Source of the DNA: Verrucomicrobiota bacterium
Lineage (GTDB): Bacteria > Verrucomicrobiota > Verrucomicrobiia > Opitutales > Opitutaceae
Assembly (NCBI GenBank): GCA_016222805.1
Contig: JACRQG010000040.1
Coordinates: 76,687-140,686, forward strand
Direction: 5' to 3'
Length of the DNA: 64,000 bases
Position numbers and translations under genes: made by a program. Positions 50,100 to 58,784 of this stretch are shown here, piece by piece. Position 1 is the first letter of the stretch. Each line of letters opens with the position of its first letter. The notes under the pieces were generated by a model. It searched no databases, was not told the origin of the DNA, and saw nothing but the letters and a program-made list of their open reading frames with translations.

Positions 50100-53000
50100 A
50101 TGAATACCCCGCCTCCTGGTCGCGTCTTTTCCCGTGTGGCCCGCTCCCTCACCCTGGCCATTGCTGGGCTCGTCCTGCTCGTTTTGCCGCTCGCCGCCCA
50201 GTCCGGGGCCACCGGCATCATCACCGGCCGCGTTTTCAACGAGACCAGCGGCAACTATCTCACCAATGCCCGCGTGGTCGTGACCGGCACCGCCCTGGTG
50301 GCGTTCACCAACGATCTGGGCGAGTTTCAGCTTGCCGGCGTGCCCGCCGGCGAGGTTCAGCTCGCGGTCACGTTCACCGGGCTCCAGGGGCAGAGCGCCT
50401 CCGTGCGCGTCGAGGCCGGCGGAAGCGTCACCCGCGATTTCACGCTCACGCGCGCCGCCGGGCCGGGCGCGGACGCGGTGGTGAAGTTGCAGGAGTTTAT
50501 CGTGGCCTCGAGCCGGGAGATGAACGCGGCCGACATCGCCACCAACGAGCAGCGTTACGCGCCCAACATCCGCAACGTGGTCGATGCGGACGCCTTTGGC
50601 GACGCGGGCGAGGGCAACCTGGGCGAGTTCATCAAGTTCATCCCCGGCGTGACCGTGAACTACTCGTCGTTCGATGCGCGATCGATCTCGATTCGCGGTC
50701 TGCCGTCGAGCACGACGCCCGTGACCGTCGACGGCAACCGCATGGCGAGCGCCGCCTCCTCCGGGGTGACGCGGGAGATCGAAGTGGGCGGGCTGATGAT
50801 GAACAACATTTCCCGGGTCGAGGTTTCGAAGACCCCCACGCCCGACACTCCGGCCGATTCGATGGGTGGGGCGGTCAACGTGGTGAGCAAGGGGGCGTTC
50901 GATCGCAATCGGCCGCAGCTCACCTACCGGCTGAGCGCGATCATGAACAGCAACTGGCTCACGCTGAGGGAGCTGCCGGGCGCGATGCCGAAGTCGACCG
51001 GCCGCCGCGTTCTCCCGGGGGCGGACTTCTCCTACATCGCGCCCTTCAGCCGGACCTTCGGAATTACGGTGAACGGGTTCTACACGGAGCGCTACAGCGG
51101 CACGCAGATGTCGCTGCCGTTCTGGCGACCCATCAATGGCGGATCGAACTTCGGCACTGCGGAGAACCCGTTCCTCAACAACCACACCGTGCGGGACCAG
51201 CCGACCTGGTGGCGGCGGTACTCGATCGGCACGACGGGGGACTGGAAGGTGGGATCCTTCGGCACGCTCACGCTGGGAACCCAGTTCACGACGGCGGCGA
51301 TGCACCAGGTGATCGAGACCTGGACCACGTCGCTCACCGGCACCTCCACGGTCCGTCCGATTGGGTACGATGCCACTTATTCCCAAGGCGCGGCCGGCGC
51401 CGCCTCGGCGGTGCTCGAGCACGACGCCCGGATCAAGCGGGACCGCACCTGGCATTGGAGCGCCAAGTACCGGCACAACGGGCCGGAGTGGAAGTTCGAC
51501 GGCGGCGGGTTCCACTCGCACTCCACCAATTCCTACCGCGATCAGGACTACGGCTTCTTCAGCGGTGTGACCAACCGGGTGCGGAACCTCACGATGCGCT
51601 ACGACGCCATCAACACGGTCCGCGAGGGCCCGGGGGTGGTGACGGCGACCACGACCGCCGGGGTGCCGGTGGATCTGCATTCGCTCTCCGCCTACACGGT
51701 GGCGAGCGCGGAGAGCAACCAGCGCAGCAGTTCCGACACCGTGCTGGGGGCGCACCTGAACGCGCGCCGCGAGGTCCGCCTGGGACTTCCGATCCACCTG
51801 CGGGCCGGCACCGATGTGCGGCGGATGGAGCGCGACATCCGGCAGCTGAATCCGATCTGGACCTTCGTCGGCCCCGACGGCGTGGCGACCACGGCCGACG
51901 ACCTCAATTCCCGCTACGATCTGGTCGACTACGTCTATTCCTCCGCCAACGCGCCGTTTCACCTCGCGCCGTTCCAGCGACCGAGTCCCTACAAGCTCTG
52001 GCAACTCTACCGGGTGCACCCGGAGTACTTCCGGCTCGACGAGGTCGGTTACATCAGTTCCACCGCCGGCAACTCCCGGAAGCTGACCGAGACCGTGTCG
52101 TCTGGCTACCTGCGGGCGGATCTGCGCCTGTTCGACAACCGCCTGCACCTGGTGGGCGGGGCGCGGTACGAGCGGACGGCGGACGAAGGCTGGGGACGCC
52201 TGAGCGACGTGCGGGCGACCTACCAGCAGGATGTCCAGGGCAACCTGCTTCGGGACGCCGCCGGCCGGCCACTGCGGGTCACGACCAACGCGGTCGAGCT
52301 CGCGCGCCTGCAGTACAAGGAGCGGGGCGCCCATTCGACGCGCACCTATGACGGCCTGTATCCGAGCCTCAACGCAACGTTCAACTTCTCCGCCAATCTC
52401 CAGGCCCGACTTGCCTTTGCCCGCACCATCGGGCGGCCGAACTTGAATGAGATCATCCCCAACATCTCGGTGACCGATCCCACGAGCAGCGAGGCCAACC
52501 GCACCATCACCGTGGTCAACACCAGCCTGAAGCCCTGGAGCGCGGACAACTACGACTTCTCGCTCGAGTACTACTTCGAGAAGAGCGGGCGCGTCGCCAT
52601 CGGCGGATTCCAGAAGAACATCAAGGACTTCTTCGGCACGGTGCGCACGGATGCCACGCCGGAGTTGCTGGCCGAGATCGGGCTCTCCGAGGACTACCTC
52701 GACTACGAGGTCATCAGCCGCCACAATGTCGGCAATGCCACGGTTTCCGGAATCGATTTCGATTACCAGCAGCCGCTCACGTTCCTGCCCGCCTGGGCGC
52801 GAGGCCTCATGGTCTTCTTCAACCTCACGAAGACCCACCTCGAGGGCAATGCGACGGCCAACTTCAGCGGGTTCACGCGCGAAAGCACCAACTGGGGGAT
52901 CAACTTGGTCCGGCCCCGCTATACGGTGAAACTGACCTGGAACTACCGTGGACGGCAGCGGCTGGGGGCGCTGACCGGAGCCGGGGTGCCCGAGGGAGCC

Positions 53001-53210
53001 TTCGTCTACAATCCGGAGTACCTGACGCTCAACGTGAATGCCGAGTACCGGGTTTCGCGCCGGCTCGCGTTCTGGGCCCTGGCGCGCAACATCACCAATG
53101 AACCGCTGCTGGAGGAGCGCTATGGCGCCGTCACCCCGGTCTACGCCCGGGTTTCCAACTACCAGAACCTCGGCTCGCAGATTTCAGTGGGGCTCAAGGG
53201 CGAGTGGTGA
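50100..53210 (+). CDS. TonB-dependent outer-membrane receptor
   Basis: A 1036-residue receptor starting at 50100, 58 bp after the SDR gene. The signal peptide (LTLAIAGLVLLVLPLAAQ) is followed by a CarboxypepD_reg-like domain (GIITGRVFNETSGNYLTNARVVV...), TonB-box region LQEFIVASSREM, plug (GNLGEFIKFIPGVTVNYSS, ISIRGLPSSTTPVTVDG) and a barrel ending in ISVGLKGEW. It is a second receptor in the same operon, different in type from the one at 38135, and is followed after 21 bases by GH28, so it may take up pectin-derived oligosaccharides. Confidence 0.93.
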   Translation: MNTPPPGRVFSRVARSLTLAIAGLVLLVLPLAAQSGATGIITGRVFNETSGNYLTNARVVVTGTALVAFTNDLGEFQLAGVPAGEVQLAVTFTGLQGQSASVRVEAGGSVTRDFTLTRAAGPGADAVVKLQEFIVASSREMNAADIATNEQRYAPNIRNVVDADAFGDAGEGNLGEFIKFIPGVTVNYSSFDARSISIRGLPSSTTPVTVDGNRMASAASSGVTREIEVGGLMMNNISRVEVSKTPTPDTPADSMGGAVNVVSKGAFDRNRPQLTYRLSAIMNSNWLTLRELPGAMPKSTGRRVLPGADFSYIAPFSRTFGITVNGFYTERYSGTQMSLPFWRPINGGSNFGTAENPFLNNHTVRDQPTWWRRYSIGTTGDWKVGSFGTLTLGTQFTTAAMHQVIETWTTSLTGTSTVRPIGYDATYSQGAAGAASAVLEHDARIKRDRTWHWSAKYRHNGPEWKFDGGGFHSHSTNSYRDQDYGFFSGVTNRVRNLTMRYDAINTVREGPGVVTATTTAGVPVDLHSLSAYTVASAESNQRSSSDTVLGAHLNARREVRLGLPIHLRAGTDVRRMERDIRQLNPIWTFVGPDGVATTADDLNSRYDLVDYVYSSANAPFHLAPFQRPSPYKLWQLYRVHPEYFRLDEVGYISSTAGNSRKLTETVSSGYLRADLRLFDNRLHLVGGARYERTADEGWGRLSDVRATYQQDVQGNLLRDAAGRPLRVTTNAVELARLQYKERGAHSTRTYDGLYPSLNATFNFSANLQARLAFARTIGRPNLNEIIPNISVTDPTSSEANRTITVVNTSLKPWSADNYDFSLEYYFEKSGRVAIGGFQKNIKDFFGTVRTDATPELLAEIGLSEDYLDYEVISRHNVGNATVSGIDFDYQQPLTFLPAWARGLMVFFNLTKTHLEGNATANFSGFTRESTNWGINLVRPRYTVKLTWNYRGRQRLGALTGAGVPEGAFVYNPEYLTLNVNAEYRVSRRLAFWALARNITNEPLLEERYGAVTPVYARVSNYQNLGSQISVGLKGEW

Positions 53211-53231
53211 ACGGGCCCGGCTGCCATCTCC

Positions 53232-54689
53232 ATGAATCCGCGCGCGCTGCACTCGGTCCTGATTCTCACGGCTTTGATGTTCGTCCCGGTTGGCCAGGCT
53301 GCGCCCGGCCGGTGGGACGTCCGGGACCAGGGGGCCAAGGGAGACGGACGGACCCACGACACGGCGGCGATCCAGGCGGCGATTGACGCCGCGCATCGGG
53401 CCGGCGGCGGGACCGTGTGGCTGGCGGGAGGCCGCTTTGTCTCCGGAACCCTGCGGTTCCGGGATCACGTCGTACTCCACGTCGAGGCGGGGGCGACGTT
53501 GCAGGCCAGCCCGCGCCTGGAGGATTTTCCGACCTCCCCGTCGGTGCATCCAAGCTACACCGGCGAGCGGATCACGGGAAAGATGTTCCTGCATGCGGAG
53601 GACGCGCGGAACATCGGCATCGAGGGCCGCGGCACGATCGACGGCGGCGGCGAGACCTGGGCCGAGGGGCCGTACGGCTCCCCGTCGTTTCACTTCCGGC
53701 CACGCCTCCTGCATTTCGTGGCCTGCGAGAACGTGCAGATCCGCGGGGTCACCTTCCGCAATTCCGCCTCCTGGACGCTCTCGTTCCTCGAGTGCCGGGA
53801 CGTGCTCCTGGACGGTTTTCGCATTGAGAGCCGCGAGAACCCCGACATCGAACAGCCGCGCTACTACCGGGTGCGCGGCCGCAACAACGACGGCATCGAC
53901 CTGACGGACTGCGAAAGGGTGCGCGTGGCCAATTGCTTCATCAATTCCGGCGACGACGCGATCGTGCTGAAGAGCCTGTCCCCCACCGGCCGCTGCCGCG
54001 ATATCGCGATCACCAACTGCGTCGTCAGCTCCAACGCCAGCGGGATCAAGATCGGCACCGAGTCGGCCGGGGCTTTCGAGGACATCGTGGTGCAGAACTG
54101 CACCGTCTTCGACACGCGGTGCGAGGGACTCGCCGTGCTGTCGGTTGACGGCGCCCGCATCGAACGCGTGAGCTTCTCGAACATCTCCCTGCGCAACATC
54201 AAGGGCGATGCCCTGCTGGTCCGGTTGGGGGCGCGTGATCGCACTTACCGGACCGACGCCGTGGTCAACAAGGGGGCGATCAAGGATGTGATGTTCTCGC
54301 AGATCCAGGGCGGGCGGATTTCCGCGCTGGGCAGTGCGATTTCGGGCATTCCCGGCGGGATGATCGAAAACGTCACGCTGCGCGATGTCGTCCTGGAGTG
54401 TGAAGGGGGCGGCACCCGCGAACAGGCCCGGCGGGTGGTGCCGGAGAACATCAAGGCCTACCCCGGATCGGCGATGTTTGGCGGCTCCTTGCCGGCGTAC
54501 GGCTTCTTCGTCCGCCACGCTCGTGGCGTGGTCTTTGACAACGTGCACCTCCGCGTCGGCCGCGTGGATTATCGCCCGGCGATTCGTTGCGAGGATGTCG
54601 ACGGGGTGTCGATCCATCGCCTCCGCGCCCAGACCGTCCCGGACGTCGAGGCGGTGTCCCTGGCGAATGCCCGCAACGTCGTGCGTTAA
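53232..54689 (+). CDS. Glycoside hydrolase family 28 (polygalacturonase-like), exported
   Basis: A 485-residue right-handed beta-helix hydrolase with a signal peptide (LHSVLILTALMFVPVGQAAP). GH28 landmarks are NNDGIDL and SGDDAIVLKS, supplying the three catalytic aspartates. At the third site SNASGIKIGTES replaces the usual GHGISIGS, as in rhamnogalacturonase/exo-type relatives. The product is probably galacturonate or a related uronate, which the same operon's transporter and isomerase can use. It is the last gene of the operon and converges with the TPR lipoprotein gene; the 107-bp gap contains GC-rich but unconvincing stems. Confidence 0.88.
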   Translation: MNPRALHSVLILTALMFVPVGQAAPGRWDVRDQGAKGDGRTHDTAAIQAAIDAAHRAGGGTVWLAGGRFVSGTLRFRDHVVLHVEAGATLQASPRLEDFPTSPSVHPSYTGERITGKMFLHAEDARNIGIEGRGTIDGGGETWAEGPYGSPSFHFRPRLLHFVACENVQIRGVTFRNSASWTLSFLECRDVLLDGFRIESRENPDIEQPRYYRVRGRNNDGIDLTDCERVRVANCFINSGDDAIVLKSLSPTGRCRDIAITNCVVSSNASGIKIGTESAGAFEDIVVQNCTVFDTRCEGLAVLSVDGARIERVSFSNISLRNIKGDALLVRLGARDRTYRTDAVVNKGAIKDVMFSQIQGGRISALGSAISGIPGGMIENVTLRDVVLECEGGGTREQARRVVPENIKAYPGSAMFGGSLPAYGFFVRHARGVVFDNVHLRVGRVDYRPAIRCEDVDGVSIHRLRAQTVPDVEAVSLANARNVVR

Positions 54690-54796
54690 CCCACGCGGCT
54701 GCACCGGCCATCCGGCCCGGCGCAGCGACGGTGTCGGAATGACCGGCTTGGCCGGGTCACCCCGGGACCGCGGGGGCGCGCTTCCGCCGCGGCTCG

Positions 54797-57010
54797 CTAT
54801 GGCTTCGGAGTGAGGGCCGGAGCGGCGGTGGCGGCGGGGTCCTTCTCCAGTTCAGCCATCTTCGCGCGGGCGTCCGGCTTGTCAGGAAAGTCCTGCGGAG
54901 AGCTCACGGCGGCGCGAAACTCGCGCAGGGCGGACGAACGGTCTCCCGTGGCCAGCAGGGCGGCGCCGAAGTGGTAGCGAATCTCCGCGGTTTCCGGCAG
55001 CTTTTCCGCGGCCTCCTGGAGCAAGGGCAGGGCCGCGGGATACTCCTTCCGGCGGAAGTGGATCCAGCCGAGGGTATCGGCGATGGCGGGCGAAGTGCCT
55101 TCCAGGGCCCGGGCCTTCGTGGCCAGTTCCAGGGCGCGGTCGAACTGCTTGAGGTGCTCGCTGAGCAGGTAGGCGAGGTTGTTCAGCACGGTGGCGTTGT
55201 CTGGCCGGACGGCCAGGGCCTTGTCATAGGCATCGCGGGCTTTCTCGTAATCCTTCTGCTGCACCTGGATCATGGCCAGGAGGGTCAGGGCGCGGTCGTT
55301 CTTCGGGTTCTGGGTGATCGCGGTTTCGAGCTGGCGCACGGCCTGGGGCAGCTGGTTGCTCGCGACGTAGACCTGCAGGAGCAGGTCGTAGGCACCCGAG
55401 AAGGTGGAGTCGATTTCGGTGGCCTTCAGCAAGGCGGTCTCCGCTTCCTTCCACTGTTTCTGGGAGGCATGAATGCGGCCGGCAAGGAAGTGGCCGACCG
55501 GCGATGCGGGCATCTTGGTCTTGAGGTCGTTCGCCCGCTGCATCGCGGCGGCGAAGCGCTTCTCGGCCAGATCGAGATCGACCAGCTCACCGATGGCGGG
55601 AAGGAAGTCCGGCCGGATCGCGAGGGCGTTTTCGAAACTCTGCTGGGCTTCGGCGGGTTTCTTTTGCTGGCGCAGGATCGAGCCCAGGACGAGGTGTAGC
55701 TGTGGATTCTTGGGCGCCACCTTGATCTGCTCGCCGATGATGCGGGCGGCATCGTCCAGCTTGCCCATGGCGCGGAGCGCGGTGATGAACATCCCCTGGG
55801 CCGCGGGCAGCGCGGGATATTGCTGCAGCAGGAGGGCGAGATGCTTGGCGGCGGCCTCGGCGTTGCCCCGGCGCAATTGCAGTTCCGACAGCAACAGGTT
55901 CGCCTCCGCATGCTCGGGGTCGGCGCTCACGCCTTTTTCCAGGACCTCGACGGCCTGATTCACATTCCGATCCGCAAGGAGGGCGCGGGCGAGGTTGAGG
56001 CTGACGATCCCGAGGTTCGGGAACTGCTTCTGCAGGTTGGTGAGCTCCTCCACGGCTTTCTTCACGTCTTCACGGGCCATGAAGACCTGGGCCTGCAGGA
56101 GGTGGCCTTCGACGTTGGCCTTGTCGCGGGCGAAGATCTCCTTCAGCTGCCGATCGGCGTCGTCGAGCCGTTTCTCTCCAATCGCGATCGTCGCCAGCAG
56201 CCGGCGGGCGGGCAGATAGTCGGGAGCCTGGCGCAGCACCTCGTTGAGGTACTGCTCGCCTTCCTTGGCCCCTTTGGATCGCGTCAGAAACTCCGCATAG
56301 CGCATGCGCGCCTGGGAGCGAACGGGGGAGTTTTCGGCGGCGGCCTTGTAGGAATCGCCCGCCTTGGCGGCATCGCCTTCCCGCAGGTACAGTTTCGCGT
56401 AGGCGACGTGCACTTCCGGGTTCTTCGCATCGGCACTCATGGCCCGCTGGAGATGACGCCGCGCCGTGGCGGCATCCCCCTGGAGCAGGGAGAGGTTGGC
56501 GGCGGCCGCCAGGTAGAGCGCGTTGACCTTGTCGGGAAAGGCCTTGATGGCCTGATCCGTGGCCTCCAGGTCGGGACCGTTGCGGATGGTGTCCGAAAGG
56601 AGGTAAAGCGGATCGCCGAAGTCGCTCCATTTTTCCAGCAGGGACGTGGCTTCGCGCCGGGCTTCGTGCACGCGGCCGATCGCGACCAGGGCGGTGGCCA
56701 GCTTCATGCGGTTCGCCCGGTTCTCCGGTGAGACAGTGCGCAACTTGAGCAGGAAGGGCAGCGCGCGCACCGGGGTCCCCTGTTCGAGCCACATCGTCGC
56801 CATGCGTTCCATCGCCACGGTGTTCTTTTCGTCGGCGCGGAGCACGTTCAGGTACTCGATCCGGGCTTTTTCATACTCGCCCGCCTTGAAGTACTTTTCC
56901 GCCTTTTCCAGCTGGCGGGCCTTGCGGGCTTCGGCGGTGCAGCCGGTAAACAGGGCCAGGGCGGCGACGGCACAGGCGGCCGCCGCGAGGGAGGAGATGG
57001 AGGGTCGCAT
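54797..57010 (-). CDS. TPR-repeat lipoprotein
   Basis: A 737-residue protein from the ATG at 57008-57010, which gives a lipoprotein signal (AAAACAVAALALFTGC, lipobox Cys about residue 24). Nearly all the rest is tetratricopeptide repeats, about 18 copies of the A..Y..A pattern (KAGEYEKARIEYLNVLRAD, QKDYEKARDAYDKALAVRPDN, KEYPAALPLLQEAAEKLPE). The layout resembles the PrsT-like lipoproteins of exopolysaccharide/PEP-CTERM loci, but no such locus is present. It probably scaffolds a periplasmic or membrane complex. The start at 57052 would bury the lipobox and is disfavoured. Confidence 0.85.
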   Translation of the reverse strand: MRPSISSLAAAACAVAALALFTGCTAEARKARQLEKAEKYFKAGEYEKARIEYLNVLRADEKNTVAMERMATMWLEQGTPVRALPFLLKLRTVSPENRANRMKLATALVAIGRVHEARREATSLLEKWSDFGDPLYLLSDTIRNGPDLEATDQAIKAFPDKVNALYLAAAANLSLLQGDAATARRHLQRAMSADAKNPEVHVAYAKLYLREGDAAKAGDSYKAAAENSPVRSQARMRYAEFLTRSKGAKEGEQYLNEVLRQAPDYLPARRLLATIAIGEKRLDDADRQLKEIFARDKANVEGHLLQAQVFMAREDVKKAVEELTNLQKQFPNLGIVSLNLARALLADRNVNQAVEVLEKGVSADPEHAEANLLLSELQLRRGNAEAAAKHLALLLQQYPALPAAQGMFITALRAMGKLDDAARIIGEQIKVAPKNPQLHLVLGSILRQQKKPAEAQQSFENALAIRPDFLPAIGELVDLDLAEKRFAAAMQRANDLKTKMPASPVGHFLAGRIHASQKQWKEAETALLKATEIDSTFSGAYDLLLQVYVASNQLPQAVRQLETAITQNPKNDRALTLLAMIQVQQKDYEKARDAYDKALAVRPDNATVLNNLAYLLSEHLKQFDRALELATKARALEGTSPAIADTLGWIHFRRKEYPAALPLLQEAAEKLPETAEIRYHFGAALLATGDRSSALREFRAAVSSPQDFPDKPDARAKMAELEKDPAATAAPALTPKP

Positions 57011-57171
57011 GGGTATGGCGCCGCTTATCGCCGAGAATGGGCCAAAGCGCAACTCCGCGTCGCCGCCGATCTTTCGGACGGAATCCCCGGTGTTGCCACG
57101 GCGGCCCGCTGCGACGGGCGCGGCGGAGCCCCGGAGCCCATGCCCCGGCGCCTGGCGGCAGGTTCAGGTCC

Positions 57172-58545
57172 TCAGATCCCGGGAATCTTCCAGCCCGGAC
57201 GGTAGGATCGGCCGACGTAGGCGTTGGCGGCCCGTTCGTTGTCGAACTGCAGCTTGGCGCCGTTCCACTGCAAGGTGGTCTGCGGGAAGCGCACCGCGAC
57301 GCTGCCGAGGAGCACGGCCTCGGTGAGCGGTCCGGCATAGTCGAAATTCGCCCCCGGCTTGCCGCCGTTCATGCACGCCTCGGCCCACTCGGTCCAGTGG
57401 TGACCCTGTTCCCGGTCCGGCAGGACGTAGTCCTTGAACTTGGCCGTCGGGTAGAGCTTCGGGGCGCTGACATGGGGGATGTGCAGGACGCCGTTGGTGC
57501 CGATGACGATTGAGCCCTGGTTGTCCGGGTCGGCCTTGCGCTTGCCGGACCGGCCGGAACCTTCGGCCGGCGGCGCGTCCTTGATCAGGGCCTGGATTTC
57601 CGCGGGCGGGCGCTCGTCGCCGTCATACCAGGTGACGGCCACCGTCTTGTCCGCCGTGTACGCGGTGCCCGGGAAGACGTAGCGAATCCGGGCGTTGATC
57701 GACCAGTTCCACGGGTCGGGGGCCGGACCTTCCGAACGGACGCTGAGCGGCGAGGTGAGCGCGAGGGCCTTGAAGACCGGATCGTAGATGTGGCAACCCA
57801 TGTCGCCAAACGTCCCGGTCCCGAAGTCGAGCCGCTTCCGCCAGTTGCCGGGGTGATAATAGCCCTTCACGAACGGCCGCTCGGCGGCCACGCCGAGCCA
57901 GAGGTCCCAGTTCAGGGAATCGGGAACCGGGTCGCTCTTCTCCGGCGGCCGTCCGGCATCGCCCCACTTCTTGCTGCTCCACGTGTGCACTTCCTTGACC
58001 TTGCCGATCACCCCGCTCTGCACGATCGCGACGGCCTGCCGGTACACCTTGTACGAGTGGATCTGGATGCCCATCTGCGTGACCAGTTTCTTCTCCCGGG
58101 CGAGCTCGGTGAGCAGCCGGGTCTCCCGCAGGTTGTGGGCGAGGGGCTTCTGGCAATAGCAGTGTTTCCCGAGCCCCATCGCGGCGGCCGCGATCGGGGC
58201 ATGCATGTGGTCCGGCGTCGAGACGTTCACCGAGTCGAGCTGGGCCGCCTCCTTGTCGAGCAGCTGGCGCCAGTCCTGGTAGACCTTCACGTCCGGGAAG
58301 GCCTCGCGCACCTGTTTGATCCGCGTGAGGTCGACGTCGGCGACCGCGACGAGCTTGACGAACGGGTTGCTGGTGAGGGACTGGATGTCCGCCCAGGCCA
58401 TGCCGGCGGCGCCGAAACTCGCGTGGCGGAGCACGCGACTGGGCGCGGCGGCGTGCAGGTTGCGCGCGATGAACGGCGCGGCGAGGCTGGCGGCGCCGAG
58501 TTGCTGCAGAAAGGCGCGGCGGGTGGTGAAGGCGGAGGGTGTCAT
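57172..58545 (-). CDS. Gfo/Idh/MocA-family oxidoreductase with Tat signal
   Basis: A 457-residue NAD(P)-binding oxidoreductase of the glucose-fructose oxidoreductase/inositol dehydrogenase family. The N-terminus TTRRAFLQQLGAASLAAPF is a Tat signal, so the enzyme is exported folded with cofactor. Family blocks are GAAGMAW (nucleotide loop, degenerate), DSVNVSTPDHMHAPIAAAAMGLGKHCYCQKPLAHN, and GTGTFGDMGCHIYDPVF. Substrate unknown. It is followed by a 161-bp gap and preceded by a tandem-repeat region. Exported members in related bacteria oxidise glycosides or sugars outside the cytoplasm. Confidence 0.88.
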   Translation of the reverse strand: MTPSAFTTRRAFLQQLGAASLAAPFIARNLHAAAPSRVLRHASFGAAGMAWADIQSLTSNPFVKLVAVADVDLTRIKQVREAFPDVKVYQDWRQLLDKEAAQLDSVNVSTPDHMHAPIAAAAMGLGKHCYCQKPLAHNLRETRLLTELAREKKLVTQMGIQIHSYKVYRQAVAIVQSGVIGKVKEVHTWSSKKWGDAGRPPEKSDPVPDSLNWDLWLGVAAERPFVKGYYHPGNWRKRLDFGTGTFGDMGCHIYDPVFKALALTSPLSVRSEGPAPDPWNWSINARIRYVFPGTAYTADKTVAVTWYDGDERPPAEIQALIKDAPPAEGSGRSGKRKADPDNQGSIVIGTNGVLHIPHVSAPKLYPTAKFKDYVLPDREQGHHWTEWAEACMNGGKPGANFDYAGPLTEAVLLGSVAVRFPQTTLQWNGAKLQFDNERAANAYVGRSYRPGWKIPGI

Positions 58546-58572
58546 GACAGAAGAGGCGACGGAGGAACGGTG

Positions 58573-58656
58573 GAACAGGAGTCAGTGATCAGTAATCAGT
58601 GTTCAGTAATCGGTGTTCAGTAATCGGTGGTCAGTGGTCGGTGTTCGGGGAGGAGT
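58573..58656. repeat. Tandem 14-bp repeat (about six units)
   Basis: Six head-to-tail units of 14 bp lie between the heparinase stop and the Gfo/Idh start. Two central units are identical (GTTCAGTAATCGGT, 58601-58614 and 58615-58628). They are flanked by GATCAGTAATCAGT (58587-58600), GAACAGGAGTCAGT (58573-58586) and GGTCAGTGGTCGGT (58629-58642), and a decayed unit follows. Each 14-mer is itself two heptamers of the type NNTCAGT. The rest of the 239-bp gap (58546-58784) shows nothing coding. Confidence 0.8.
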
Positions 58657-58784
58657 GACCGGTGTTGGAAGGCAGCGCTGGAGGATCGGAAGGCGAGGGA
58701 GGATGACCGGCGGAGACAGGTAACCTTGTGGTTACCGCGCGGAGCGATGGCAATGCTGTGCTTCTCCGGAATGGAGCGCCCGTT

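Noticed and set aside
54690..54796. ACCGGC/GCCGGGT pairing between GH28 and the TPR gene as a terminator
   Set aside because: The stem is bulged and common by chance at this GC content.
57011..57171. Small gene or RNA in the gap between TPR lipoprotein and Gfo/Idh
   Set aside because: Only a GCCCG/CGGGC stem is visible and no coding frame with a plausible start.
58546..58784. CRISPR array suspected from the regular repeat
   Set aside because: Units are 14 bp head-to-tail without spacers and there are no cas genes.
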